From Physella acuta (Eukaryota > Mollusca > Gastropoda > Physidae): a DNA stretch of 64,000 bases. The translations under genes were made by a program, and so were the position numbers. The stretch lies in assembly GCF_028476545.1 (NCBI RefSeq), contig NW_026731687.1, positions 186,001-250,000 of the forward strand, read 5' to 3'. Positions within the stretch are counted from its first letter, which is position 1; every line of letters begins with the position of its first letter. Of this stretch, positions 44,083 to 57,865 are shown in pieces. Under the pieces are notes generated by a model, which did no database searches, had not been told where the DNA came from, and saw only the letters and a program-made list of their open reading frames with translations.

Positions 44083-44755
44083 ATCTATCTATATATATAA
44101 TTCTCTTCTTCGAGCCGTTAGAAAACAAGCTGCAAACGCTCTCCCTACCTCCCCACCCCTACATGGTTTTAGTGAGCTGTGTTCACTCTAAATGTTTACA
44201 AGCAGAGCCAACGATTTTAAACGTAGGGGGGGGGGGGGAGGAAGGGGGGGGGGGGGTTATGGTCCTTAACGAGCTACTTATAGTGTTTTAAAGAAATATT
44301 TTCAGTGTCAGCGTTGGTACTGTCGAAATCACAAATTATGAATTATTGAAAATTAGAAACAACTAAATAGCGGCGTATGTTATGCCGCGGGCCGGCTCGT
44401 ATATATATAATTCTCTTCTGGGAGACGCTAGAAAACAAGCTGTAAACGCGCTCCCTACCTCCCCACCCCTACATAATCTTAGTGAGCTGTGGTTCACGCT
44501 GTTTACCTTCGGATTTAGTGACGGCTATTAGGGGCAGATAATTTAGTTTGAAACGATTTTAAACGTTGGGGGGGGGGGGGGGAAGGAAGAGGGGGCGGGT
44601 TATGGTCCTTAACGAGCTACTTATAGTGTTTTAAAGAAATATTTTCAGTGTCAGCGTTGGTACTGTCGAATTCACAAGTTATGAATTACTGAAAAGTAGA
44701 AAAAAACAACAACTAAATAGCGGCGTATGATATGACGCGGGTCGGCTCGTATTCA
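44083..44755 (+). repeat. Two tandem copies of a TATATATAATTCTCTTC repeat
   Basis: Copies at about 44083-44397 and 44398-44755. Each starts TATATATAATTCTCTTC and ends in a GC-rich block (CGCGGGCCGGCTCGTA / CGCGGGTCGGCTCGTA). G-runs in the middle. No coding capacity; class unknown. Confidence 0.6.
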
Positions 44756-45084
44756 ATAAATGTCTTAGTTGTATCTTTTCCGTGTTTTAATGTGTGTAAA
44801 GTGTTTGTACTAGCGTATAGAGGTCCAACTTTAGTGACATGTTAATTTAATCGGCATGAGCGCTGCTCAGTGTAAAAACTTGTTCAAAACAAACATACTA
44901 GCAAACTGAAAGTGTATGTGACAGTGTATAGTTATCTTTCAAGTCTCAGACCCCTACCCATCCCCACCCCCTCATCGCGTATCCCAATGGGCTGGGAAAA
45001 ATGTTCAGAATAGTTGGTTAAGTTTGGTTTGATACCAAATAGGAAGTTTTAAAAAGTTTATTCTTGATGTATCAATTGATTGAA
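44756..45084. other. Intergenic, no gene seen
   Basis: AT-rich stretch upstream of a 25-bp repeat; no supported feature. Confidence 0.5.
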
Positions 45085-45228
45085 CTATCAACCACATCAC
45101 TATTACCACCCATTAATCACCTCACTATAACCACCCATTAACCACCTCACTATAACCACCCATTAACCACCTCACTATAACCACCCATTAACCACCTCAC
45201 TATAACCACCCATTAACCACCTCACTAA
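45085..45228. repeat. 25-bp minisatellite
   Basis: About six copies of CATTAACCACCTCACTATAA plus five more bases. The MITE at 45229 is inserted in it. Confidence 0.8.
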
Positions 45229-45408
45229 CACTGTTTCTTCCAGACTTTTTTCTTGGGGGGGCACTTGAAATTTTCGGGGGGGGGGGGGGGGCGGTAGACT
45301 TTCTTCGGGGGGTCGGACACTGTTAAAAGTATATATTTTCTATATAAATTATATAAATTTCATTTCGTTCGGGGGGGGGGGGCGAAGAGATGCCTGGAAG
45401 AAACTCTG
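45229..45408. mobile_element. hAT-like MITE, GTTTCTTCCAG family, copy 2
   Basis: Ends CACTGTTTCTTCCAG and CTGGAAGAAACTCTG with an exact 8-bp duplication CTCACTAA (45221-45228, 45409-45416). Confidence 0.85.
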
Positions 45409-45549
45409 CTCACTAAAACCACTCAGTAACCACATCAACTAAAATCTTAGCATCGAGTTATAAATAGGCTTGATTATTAATTGTTTTGTCTCTATACAAT
45501 ATAAGCAAAAAAATAATAATAGAAAAATCAATAAGCGTAGCAAAGGGAT

Positions 45550-45555
45550 TTTATT
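45550..45555 (-). terminator. Poly(A) signal of gene E
   Basis: AATAAA on the minus strand, about 110 bases past the stop at 45668-45666. Confidence 0.6.
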
Positions 45556-45665
45556 TGTCTCATATAACAGATGTCAACAAGTTTCACAATACAACTTTGG
45601 TAGCTGGAATCTTTGGTCTGTCTTCCCTGTATCTCATCCATCTTTGCCAATCAACGCTTTCAGCT

Positions 45666-48252
45666 TTAGTAGGCGGTGTTCTTGTTGCCATAGGAACTGT
45701 CGGAGTTGGAGTTTCCGGCTGAACCGTATGAACTTCCGGATGAACCGTATGAACTTCCGGATGAACCGTATGAAGAACCGTATGAAGATCCGTATGATGG
45801 GGCAACTAGTCAGATAATACAAATCAATAATTAGACAGTTGTCTACATATATTTTAATCTAACATTCTAAGCATCGCGTACTGAAAGTCTCGCAACAACC
45901 AGCAACTTTAACAACTAGATGGCTGGTTGTATTGTAAAATAAGAACGAGGTCTTGTTTGTATGTTATCTGAATGATTGTGTGTACATACAGCTAGCACGT
46001 TCAAGGTGTGTACATGTGGTAATTACTGTAGTAATCACAGGGTGTGAATGTATGTACATGTGGAGAAAACCCAAGTGTGTACAAGGTGTGTACGTGTAAA
46101 TATGTTGAGGTTGTACATGTTTGGTCATGTTCCATATCCACATAACGTATAACCTCAACTTACCGTAGTAGCAAGATTTGTCGGCGACACATTTGCCGTT
46201 CTCGAATCTGTAGTAGTCATCACACTGACGGTAGAGGGCAGTGCCGTAGTAGCACTCGAAGTAGCCGTAGCAAGCTCCGGCAATGGCATAGGTCTTGCCG
46301 TCATCGTTGTTACCGCAATTGTCTGTAAAATAACATCATTTCCAACCTTTATATATAGCTCCAGTTTTAAGTTATTTGTGGTAATTATGGTTGGTTATGC
46401 TACAGTATTTTAAACTTGAAATTTAACTTTTTGCAAGTTGAAGTAAATATGTATCAAAGTACAAGCTGAACTTACAGATTCCAGAACTGTAATCTTCATA
46501 GGAACCTTGATTGTAGGTGTTTGGCTGGCTACCGTAGGTATCTTGGCTTCCGTAGCTAGCTTGGTAAGTTGGCTGGCTGGCGTAGCTAGCTTGGTTGTAT
46601 GATTGGCTACCATAGCTGGCTTGGTTGGACTGGCTACCATAGCTGGCTTGGTTGGACTGGCTACCATAGCTACCTTGGTTGGACTGGCTACCGTAAGAGC
46701 TGCTGTCGTAGTTGTTGTTACCGCTGCTGGAGCCGTAGGAGTTTGAGCCGTAGGAGTTTCCGGATGAGCCGTAGGAGTTTCCGGATGAGCCGTATGAGTT
46801 TCCGGATGAGCCGTAAGCGTTTGAACCGTATGAGTTTCCACCATAAGCATTCACAGCTGGAGCAACTGAAAAAACAAAAGAACGTGTCAACTCTTTGAGT
46901 CAAGACATTTCAGTCTATGTGTATGTCACCAAGAAAACCCTAGCCGATATAAAGCTTAAACGTGAACTGAATCTTCTGTGATCACGGAGTGTTGCAAACA
47001 CAGCTAAGATGCTATCTACAGTGTCAAGAGAAATTATCATACGGTGAATTAGTGACTGGACAACTGACCGTAGTAGCAGGACTGGTCTGGCACACATTTG
47101 CCAGCCTCGAATCTGTAGTAGTTGTCACACTGACGATAGAGGGCCTCGCCGTAGTAGCACTCGAAGTAGCCGTAGCAAGCGTAGGGGATGGCGTAGGTCT
47201 TACCGTCATCTTTTTGGCCGCATGGGTCTTTGGAAACATTTGTAAATCAAACTTTTAAATCGTCAACATTAAAACAAGTAGTATTGATTTTTACAAATTG
47301 TTTCTTTATATGGTTAGCTAATCATCAAATGGTAAACAACGTGTCTAACAATATAAAAAATTTAGCTTACATAAATAACGAGAGACGATGCTGAAAATGC
47401 TAAGCTCTTAAAACTTTTCTAAGTTTTAAATATTTAAAATGCTTTTTTATAGTTAACTGTTACGCCGACCAAAATGTAGTACATATCTTAATGTCATACT
47501 GGCAACTTAAAGTCATTGCTCCACTTACATGATCCAACACTGTAGTCATTGTAGGAATCTTGCTGGTAGCTACCGGACTGGCTACCATAGCTGCTTGGGG
47601 CGTATGAGGACTGGCTACTGTAGCTGTTGCTACCGTAGCTGCTTGGGGCGTATGAGGACTGGCTACTGTAGCTGTTGCTACCGTAGCTGCTTGGGGCGTA
47701 TGAGGACTGGCTACTGTAGCTGTTGCTACCGTAGCTGCTTGGGGCGTATGAGGACTGGCTACTGTAGCTGTTGCTACCGTAGCTGCTTGGGGCGTATGAG
47801 GACTGGCTACTGTAGCTGTTGCTACCGTAGCTGCTTGGGGCGTATGAGGACTGGCTACTGTAGCTGTTGCTACCGTAGCTGGACTGAGCAGGTTGGTAAT
47901 TGTAGGAGGACTGTGAGGAGTAGCTGGGGGCAGAGTAGCTGGGGGCAGAGTAGCTGGGGGCAGAGTAGCTGGGAGCAGAGTAGCTGGGGGCAGAGTAGCT
48001 GGGGGCAGAGTAGCTGGGGGCAGAGTAGCTGGGGGCAGAGTAGCTGGGGGCAGAGTAGCTGGGGTAGCTCTGGGCGTAGCTGGCGGGGCTGGAACTGTAG
48101 CTGCTACCGCTAGTGTAGGCCTGGCTACCAGTGGGGTAGGACTGGCTACCGCTGGGGTAGGACTGGCTACCGGAGTAGCTCTGAGAACCACCATACTGGG
48201 CACGTGCGACAGCCAGACAGGCGAGCGCGATGATCATCTTGATGTGAGCCAT
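45666..48252 (-). CDS. Gene E: secreted SYAPS/YGSS-repeat protein with two CBM14 domains
   Basis: Five coding exons: 48252-47529, 47227-47069 (159 nt), 46865-46476, 46322-46164 (159 nt) and 45805-45666, all phase 1, giving 523 aa. The signal peptide matches C and D. The first repeat exon has nine YSAPS pentads, then six 16-residue units (SYAPSSYGSNSYSSQS) that are nearly perfect in DNA. DYSVGS follows. CBM14-1 (242-294) is almost identical to that of gene A. The second repeat exon starts VAPAVNAYGG, with GNSYGSS and SQSNQASYG units. CBM14-2 (425-477) starts YNCGNNDDGKTY. The tail starts VAPSYGSS and ends NKNTAY. It is a paralogue of D with the same exon order, 17 kb away. Confidence 0.9.
46164..46322 (-). 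other. CBM14-2 exon of gene E (159 nt, phase 1-1)
   Basis: Acceptor TTTTACAG, donor TACG|GTAAGT. Core YGYFECYYGTALYRQC; six cysteines. Confidence 0.9.
47069..47227 (-). other. CBM14-1 exon of gene E (159 nt, phase 1-1)
   Basis: Acceptor CCAAAG, donor TACG|GTCAGT. It differs from the gene A exon at only about six bases. Confidence 0.9.
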
Positions 48253-48908
48253 TGTCTCGGTCTCTTCTGTTGTCTGATGAAATATGTCAACGTTAAAGAG
48301 ATGTTTGGATACCATCTGTATTCTAACAGTTAACTATCGAGTATAGCATCAATGGTAGACAGATGAGCTAAGTCTGAGATAGACAACACACAAAGCTGGT
48401 CAAAAAAAAGTTAGATCGTTGCTCTGTAGACATAATTAGATTCACCCAGCTCTTTGGAGTGGGTAAGACAACTAAGATTGTACTGAACACACTGAACTCT
48501 ACTTCATCTTCACTACCGTCCGTCTGACCACTACTGAGTACTTTTTTAACTTATCGACATTGGCAAAAAAGAAACTTGTCCATCCACCGACATTAACTTT
48601 GCTATTTGACGATTAACCTGCTACTTCTTCTTATGTTACCATCTGAGGTTTTAACTGAAGACAACGACACCAGCGGATGTTACCATACAATTCTCGGACG
48701 CTACATACACCCAGATGAAACTGCTATTATCATCAATTTAATAACGACACATGTAAAACTCTCAACCAATCTTCATAGACCTCAGGTAAGGAGTTCCTAC
48801 CGTTTTAACTTCGTAACATCAAATATCTAACAAAAATTATTTTCTAATTTTCAATGAACCTGAAATTCTAAGCTCTAATTACGGTAAGAAAAAAAAACTT
48901 GTACTTAC

Positions 48909-48972
48909 CGAGGTGCACCACAAGCTAGCTACGGAGAGAATACCTCAACATGAGCCGCAGCCCACTTTTATA
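48909..48972 (-). promoter_or_regulatory. TATA promoter and non-coding first exon of gene E
   Basis: GTATAAAAG on the minus strand (TATAAAA 48966-48972). A donor CCTCG|GTAAGT ends the exon at 48909. The intron ends at CATCAG before 48273. Confidence 0.65.
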
Positions 48973-48974
48973 CA

Positions 48975-49585
48975 CAAACTTCTCGTACGTCGGCATCAAT
49001 TTCTCAAACACCTTTGTCAGCAGCTTTTACTATCGGCCACATCTCGATCGCATAAACCCGTTATAGATTTCTTTTTAAGTTTTATTATCGATCACTTTCT
49101 TTTTTTCAGAGTTTCACCTGCTTAAACCAGACATTAACATGGATTTGATTCAATCCACCATATTCCATAAATAAATAATATAAAGATGATAGAGTTGATA
49201 GCGACTGTGTATTGTCTAATGTTATATCTTGTGGCTGTAGAGTTTTCCTGTAACCCTTGCTATACTGGTCATTTAACTTTTTAGACATTTTATTTTAGTT
49301 TTTCTTAAAAGTACATAACAGTAGGCAGAATTTAAAAGCTAAGATTGTTTATAAGGAAAGTAAATTTTACTCTACCATTAGTTGTCTACAAAAGTAGGTT
49401 GGTTTTAGCATTTAATCAGGAAATCACACCAAGTTGGTAAATGTTGGGAGGTTAAAGATTGAAAGATTAAACGATTAAAGGATAAAACAGGTTTTTTAAA
49501 TGAGGTGTTGTAGTGTGTACTAATATGTGTACTAATGTGTGTACTAATCACTGCAACTTTGGTAGAAAACTCTGCATTACTAGCT
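48975..49585. other. Intergenic, no gene seen
   Basis: AT-rich upstream flank of gene E. It ends in a GTGTACTAAT repeat of three copies near 49.53 kb. Confidence 0.55.
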
Positions 49586-49589
49586 GTAC

Positions 49590-51539
49590 AAGCATACATA
49601 TAGTTACTGTAACCGCCATCATCATACATATAGTTACTGTAACCGCCATCATATATATATATATAGTTACTGTAGCCGCTATCATCAAACATATAGTTAC
49701 TGTAACCACTATCATCAAACATATAGTTACTGTAACCACTATCATCATACATATAGTTACTGTAACCGCTATCATATATATATATAGTTACTGTAGCCGC
49801 TATCATCAAACATATAGTTACTGTAACCACCATCATCATACATATAGTTACTGTAACAGCCATCATCATACATATAGTTCCTGTAACCGCCATCATCATA
49901 CGTATAGTTACTGTAGCCGCTATCATCATACATATAGTTACTGTAACAGCCATCATCATACATATAGTTACTGTAACCGACATCATCATACATATAGTTA
50001 CTGTAACAGCCATCATCATACATAATTATAGTTACTGTAACCACCATCATCATACATATAGTTACTGTAACAGCCATCATCATACATATAGTTACTGTAA
50101 CCGCCATCATCATACATAATTATAGTTACTGTAACAGACATCATCATACATATAGTTACTGTAACCGCCATCATCATACATAATTATAGTTACTGTAACA
50201 GCCATCATCATACATATAGTTACTGTAACCGCCATCATCATACATATAGTTACTGTAACCGCCATCATCATACATAATTATAGTTACTGTAACAGACATC
50301 ATCATACATATAGTTACTGTAACCGCCATCATCATACATAATTATAGTTACTGTAACAGCCATCATCATACATATAGTTACTGTAACAGCCATCATCATA
50401 CATATAGTTACTGTAACCGCCATCATCATACATAATTATAGTTACTGTAACAGACATCATCATACATATAGTTACTGTAACAGCCATCATCATACATATA
50501 GTTACTGTAACAGCCATCATCATACATATAGTTACTGTAACAGCCATCATCATACATATAGTTACTGTAACCGCCATCATCATACATAATTATAGTTACT
50601 GTAACAGACATCATCATACATATAGTTACTGTAACAGCCATCATCATACATATAGTTACTGTAACAGCCATCATCATACATATAGTTACTGTAACAGCCA
50701 TCATCATACATAATTATAGTTACTGTAACAGCCATCATCATACATATAGTTACTGTAACAGCCATCATCATACATATAGTTACTGTAACAGCCATCATCA
50801 TACATATAGTTACTGTAACAGCCATCATCATACAAATAGTTACTGTAACCACCATCATCATACAAATAGTTACTGTAACCGCCATCATCATACATATAGT
50901 TACTGTAACCGCCATCACTTACATATAGTTACTGTAACCACCATCATCATACAAATAGTTACTGTAACAGCCATCATCATACATATAGTTACTGTAACAG
51001 CCATCATCATACATATAGTTACTGTAACAGCCATCATCATACAAATAGTTACTGTAACAGCCATCATCATACATATAGTTACTGTAACAGCCATCATCAT
51101 ACATATAGTTACTGTAACAGCCATCATCATACATATAGTTACTGTAACAGCCATCATCATACATATAGTTACTGTAGCCGCTATCATCATACATATAGTT
51201 ACTGTAACAGCCATCATCATACATATAGTTACTGTAGCCGCTATCATCATACACATAGTTACTGTAACAGCCATCATCATACATATAGTTACTGTAGCCG
51301 CTATCATCATACATATAGTTACTGTAACAGCCATCATCATACATATAGTTACTGTAACCACTATCATCATACATATAGTTACTGTAACCGCCATCATCAT
51401 ACATATAGTTACTATAACCACCATCATCATACAAATAGTTACTGTAACCGCCATCATCATACATATAGTTATTGTAACCGCCATCATCATACAAATAGTT
51501 ACTGTAACTGCCATCATCATACATATAGTTACTGTAACC
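49590..51539. repeat. 30-bp minisatellite, codon-phased
   Basis: More than 60 copies of a 30-bp unit containing CATCATACATATAGTTACTG. The period is ten codons, so long stretches are open in several minus-strand frames, one reading YDDGGYSNYM. A recurring four-base expansion (ACATAATTATAG for ACATATAG) breaks the frame many times, so it is not one gene. Confidence 0.92.
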
Positions 51540-51558
51540 GGCGTGGCCTAGCGGTAGA
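51540..51558 (+). repeat. SINE 5' piece, split by a nested element
   Basis: GGCGTGGCCTAGCGGTAGA, an A-box-like tRNA start. The rest resumes at 52762. The flanks TAGTTACTGTAACC (51526-51539 and 52863-52876) may be its target duplication, but they also belong to the surrounding array. Confidence 0.5.
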
Positions 51559-52761
51559 GATTGTAGGTTAAAAAAAAGTCACAGAAAAAAAAAACAGAAA
51601 TAAAGGAAAAAATTCACAGGAAAACAGTCACTGGGAAAAATGTCACAAATGTAATTTCTTAATACTTTTATGTATTATGCTAATGAACTTACGATTAATT
51701 AAATGTAATGTAATCATTTTAGATATATTCGTGGGTTGAATACATTTAGTAATATTTATAACACACATAAAAGATTTTAGTATGTCTTCTTCTTCGTTCT
51801 TAATTTTTTAGTGTTGGGAGGGATCGAGCCTTATCTGCCAGAGGGTTTGAACTCGAGACTTTTTTTCGAATTTATCAACCATGAGCTTTGCCGACTCGAC
51901 CATGCTTCCATCACAATTAAGGATTACGTGTCAACTGGTTATGCGCCATTGACGCCATTGACTCCGCTTTCAGCCTGCTTTTCTTTTTGGATTTGCTTCC
52001 ATACCCTTTGTCCAACCAAGAACAAACTACAAGGCAGAAGTTGTTTGATTTTGGAGTTGTCTCTCCTAGAAGAGTGGCTGTCCCCAGCTAACGAGCCTCA
52101 TCTGCCCGAGGGTTCGAACTCGTGATTTTTCGGTTTTAGCAACCATGAGCTTTACCGACTCGACCACGCCGACCCCGACTTTTTTAGTATAAAGTTAGTA
52201 GATTTTAATTGTAATTCCGTTTTACGTATAATATTGAACAGCATAATATCTGTTCAAACCTTCTCGGTTTCAATCGTGTGTTTTTTTTTTAAATTCTAAC
52301 TTTTAATTAGCGTGAATTAGCAAAAATACGTAATTAATGTGACTTGCTGTCCTCAACTAATCACAACAAATAGCAAAGCCGACTTAGGAGAAGCCGACCA
52401 AAATAAGCCCTACGGCAAAAACATATGCAAACACAACAATGAACCTAAATTTATTTTGAAATTTTCCACCGTGTATTTAACTACATACGTAACACATGTT
52501 GAGTTTGTTATGTACATTACCTTACAGTATTTTAACTTTCTTTTGTTATAAACCATAATGCTTTTAAAGTTTACAAATATGCTACCGAAAAAAATTACCA
52601 AGGACATTAATAAACACCCAACATTTTATAACTATCAACAATTAAATCAAAATATTTCTTAGAATATTTTTGTGACTTTTTCTGTTTCTATTTTTCATAG
52701 CAAAAAAAAATCTGGCATTTTTCTCTGTTGTTTTTTTCCTGTGACTTTTTTTCCGTTCACC
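51559..52761. mobile_element. Inverted-repeat element nested in the SINE
   Basis: Ends carry AAAAAAAGTCACAG and its complement CTGTGACTTTTTTT. The flanking AGCGGTAGA (51550-51558, 52762-52770) looks like a 9-bp target duplication, as made by Mutator-like elements. Inside are two minus-strand tRNA-like SINE heads (about 51820-51905 and 52080-52180, GAGTTCGAACCCTC type). No transposase is seen. Confidence 0.45.
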
Positions 52762-52862
52762 AGCGGTAGAACGCTACCCGGAAAGTTTCCAGTTCCAATC
52801 CGGGTGTAGGTCAGTAGGACATCCTTTTGTCCACCCAGCTTTGATGGATACCTAACTGACAT
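52762..52862 (+). repeat. SINE 3' piece
   Basis: B-box-like CCAGTTCCAATCCGGG, then the core CACCCAGCTTTGATGGATACC shared with the SINE at 23.4 kb. Confidence 0.55.
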
Positions 52863-52920
52863 TAGTTACTGTAACCACCATACTCATAGCTGCTGTAACT
52901 ACAGTACATATAGTTATACC
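52863..52920 (-). other. Protein-like remnant at end of the 30-bp array
   Basis: The minus strand reads in one frame as YNYMYCSYSSYEYGGYSN after a TTATTTTTATAG acceptor-like string. It looks like a YG-rich exon edge, but no gene can be assembled. Confidence 0.3.
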
Positions 52921-53590
52921 TATAAAAATAAGCAACGATCAACGTAAAATCGATCTTGGAAATTGTATTTGTCCTTTATATATTATTGAAGCTAACCACG
53001 GTATAAAACACAAGTATTTCGAATAGGCTGAAAATTTCCAATGCCAAAAACTAACGTCACCAAACCCTTTTCCCAAGTCGTCTTTCCTAAGTCATCTTTA
53101 CAACATATAGTTTACATGACTTAGCTCTAATATTTCTTCACTCGTCAAATTCTCCACCTAAATCCCGCCTCAAAACATTTAACTCTGAAATCATATGCAC
53201 CGCACAAAGTATATTCACCCCATTGTTCCCAACTAGGCATAAATCTCAAATAAGTCATACTCCCCATTCCCCACAACAGTCATACTCCTCACAGATTTCT
53301 AGGTCATAAGTCATATCTCACCAAAAACAACATTATATGCAAGTCACCTATATTCCCACTTTACTTTTACACCCAATTCACATTCCCCACACAATATTCC
53401 CAGTGTTAATTATATTCCCCACCCGTCATGTTCCAACTATATTCCCCTCTAAAGTCCTATCCCCACCTAAGCCAGTTCCCTCGCCAGTTACATTGCCACA
53501 CATCCTCCCCAAAATATTCTCCCACACACTCATTCCCCAACTTTCATTGAAAATTAATTAAAAACTGATATACCCGCACAGCTTTAGCAC
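52921..53590. other. Intergenic, no gene seen
   Basis: Pyrimidine-rich on the plus strand with many CCCC/TTCCC strings (53.2-53.5 kb); no supported feature. Confidence 0.5.
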
Positions 53591-53594
53591 ACCT

Positions 53595-54290
53595 GTAGAC
53601 TGGTGTGAGTTTACCTGTGACCTATCTGGTATGTGTTTACCTGTGACCTATCTGGTGTGTTGACCTGTGACCTATCTGGTGTGTGTTTACCTGTGACCTA
53701 TCTGGTGTGTGTTTACCTGTGACCTATCTGGTGTGTGTTTACCTGTGACCTAACTCATGTGTATTTACTTGTGACTTAACCAATGTGTGCTTACCTGTGA
53801 CCTAACCAATGTGTGTTCACCTGTGACCTAACCAATGTGTGTTCACCTGTGACCTAACCAATGTGTGTTCACCTGTGACCTAACCAATGTGTGTTTACCT
53901 GTGACCTAACCAATGTGTGTTCACCTGTGACCTAACCAATGTGTGTTTACCTGTGACCTAACCAATGTGTGTTTACCTGTGACCTAACCAATGTGTGTTC
54001 ACCTGTGACCTAACCAATGTGTGTTTACCTGTGACCTAACCAATGTGTGTTTACCTGTGACCTAACCAATGTGTGTTCACCTGTGACCTAACCGATGTGT
54101 GTTCACCTGTGACCTAACCAATGTGTGTTCACCTGTGACCTAACCAATGTGTGTTCACCTGTGACTTAACCAATGTGTGTTCACCTGTGACCTAACCAAT
54201 GTGTGTTCACCTGTAACCTAACCAATGTGTGTTCACCGGTGACCTAACTTCTGTGTGTTCACCTGTGACCTAACCTATGTGAGTTTACAC
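53595..54290. repeat. 26-bp minisatellite
   Basis: About 26 copies of a unit containing CACCTGTGACCTAACCAATG. The left units have TATCTGGTGTG in place of AACCAATGTG. Each unit carries TGACCT. Confidence 0.9.
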
Positions 54291-54616
54291 CTTCCCTAGT
54301 TCCCCCTCCGCTTATCTGATTAGCTTGAGGCTTTTTGTCAGGTAATATTTTCATTTCCTTGAGAAAGGAGGGGGGGGGGGGGGGGGGTTTGGGCACAGCA
54401 TTTACTGGACACTCAGTCTAGGTAGGGAAACAACATCGTGTACTGGGCAACCGAAAGTCACGTGGTTTAAACACATCGGGGCTATTCTACGTTAGGACAT
54501 TGACCTCAAAACATAATGCTAGGATTGGTATGGCAAGGCATGCCCAAACCTGAAATGAATCACTTTGTATCTATATACATTATGTATATACTATATAGAT
54601 ACAAAGTGATTAACCA

Positions 54617-54617
<1 letters not shown>

Positions 54618-54668
<51 letters not shown>
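54618..54668. repeat. (AT)n microsatellite
   Basis: TA run directly flanking the LTR on its left. Confidence 0.9.
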
Positions 54669-55950
<1,282 letters not shown>

Positions 55951-55954
55951 GGTT

Positions 55955-56165
55955 ACAAATGTGCCGGTTACAAATGTGCCGGTTACAAATGTGCCGGTTA
56001 CAGATGTGCCGGTTACACATGTGCCTGGTTACAAAAGTGCCGGTTACAGATGTACCGGTTACACATGTGCCTGGATACAGATGTGCCGGTTACACATGTG
56101 CCGGTTACAAGTGTCCTGGCTACAAATGTGCCGGTTACAAATGTGCCCGCCCGTTACAAATGTGC
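55955..56165. repeat. 15-bp minisatellite
   Basis: About 14 copies of GGTTACAAATGTGCC. A 15-bp period keeps frames open in all readings, which explains cysteine-rich spurious frames. Confidence 0.85.
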
Positions 56166-56600
56166 TAAGTTTTATATATGCTCAGTTTTACAAATGTTTG
56201 AACAATATGTGTTGCCTACATCTCTAGACCATTTACCACAAACCCAGGCCATGCTGTCATTCACAATTTACTAGAGAAAATCATTGTTTAAACCATCCAA
56301 GGGAGCTAATCATTTTAATTATTTACTAAAATTAAGCTGCTTATTTCCCTTGCATTACACCACAGAAACCTCATAGGATGGTTATTAGAAGAACAATGGG
56401 CGCTCAATAATAAAACTGCAGAAAATAATATACTTATAATACAAACTACTGTTTCAAGAATTAATAAAGAAAGTTTGTTTTTACTTTAGAAAATTAACAA
56501 ATCTCAAAGTGCTTGTGTTTGTAAAAAATGAATGGAATTTATTTAACAGTATATTTCAGAAAAAGTACAATAGTCGCTGCACATTTATATGTCTAAACAA
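56166..56600. other. Intergenic, no gene seen
   Basis: AT-rich; no supported feature. Confidence 0.5.
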
Positions 56601-56609
56601 TGCTTTAAT

Positions 56610-57075
56610 CAACGTGCTGATGGTAGCTACCTAGAGGAGTCACTGACTCTGCAATCTACGTGCTGATGGTAGCTGCCTAGAGGCGTCACTGACTCTCTAA
56701 TCAACGTGCTGATGGTAGCTGCCTAGAGGCGTCACTGACTCTCTAATCAACGTGCTGATGGTAGCTGCCTAGAGTCGTCACTGACTCTCTAATCAACGTG
56801 CTGATGGTAGCTGCCTAGAGGCGTCACTGACTCTCTAATCAACGTGCTGATGGTAGCTGCCTAGAGGCGTCACTGACTCTCTAATCAACGTGCTGATGGT
56901 AGCTGCCTAGAGGCGTCACTGACTCTCTAATCAACGTGCTGATGGTAGCTGCCTAGAAGCGTCACTGACTCTCTAATCAACGTGCTGATGGTAGCTGCCT
57001 AGAGGCGTCACTGACTCTCTAATCAACGTGCTAATGGTAGCTGCATAGAAGCGTCACTGACTCTCTAATCAAACA
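56610..57075. repeat. 46-bp minisatellite
   Basis: About 10 copies of a unit containing CGTGCTGATGGTAGCTGCCT and GGCGTCACTGACTCTCTAA. Confidence 0.9.
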
Positions 57076-57855
57076 ACTGATGGTAACTGTCACTACTATC
57101 ACACACGACTGATTGTATCTACAGAATTAATTTATCGTTACAACTTCTGCAAATGTTTCAGTTAATGCGGCTTTATGTTTCCAGATTCGAATGATACCCA
57201 AATTGTTTTTTTTTTAATGTGAGATCGAGTAAGTTTCGAGGAAAGAATGTACTACAGTTCTAAAATTCATCAGAGATTAATTGAACTGAATTAGAGATTA
57301 GCTTGGGCATACAAGTTTTACCCCAAGCCAATTCCTCTCCATCCTACCCCCCCCCCCCCCCTCATGTGTGATGATACGTAAAGATGGATTAAGCAGGAAT
57401 TAAGCAGGTTAGTACAGTATTATAACACATACATTATGGATGTAACATCTAGTAGGAATCTGATAACCTGCACTTCTATTGGCTGGCCAAGTCACCTGGG
57501 GCCATCCTGTAGAGTTGGCCATGAGCCAAGTTTTGAGAAAGTAATTGTATGACGTAATGTTAAGAGCGGTAGACTTAGAACAATTAAGTGCAGCAGTAAT
57601 TCATTAATTATGCATCTTACAGGTAATTGGTTTATGTAAACTACTCTTAGCCGTTGATTTGTGTAATTAGTTTATAAGAACTTAATTATTATCCCGCCGT
57701 TTAGTTGTATCTTAATTAATTAATTAGATAATTAATTACACTAAAACGTATTCTTTTACACATTTCTCAAAACACAAAATAGAAACAGGTTAAGATAATG
57801 AAATAATCGATAAAACAATAAAGTTATAGAATGTACAACTTCAAAAAGTTTTAGA
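57076..57855. other. Intergenic, no gene seen
   Basis: AT-rich with a poly-C run near 57349-57361; this is the downstream flank of gene F. Confidence 0.5.
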
Positions 57856-57859
57856 AACC

Positions 57860-57865
57860 TTTATT
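57860..57865 (-). terminator. Poly(A) signal of gene F
   Basis: AATAAA on the minus strand, about 145 bases after the stop at 58012-58010. Confidence 0.6.

Noticed and set aside
49405-51524. MMMAVTVTIC repeat proteins on the minus strand
   Set aside because: A 30-bp satellite leaves several frames open at once, and the four-base expansions break them repeatedly.
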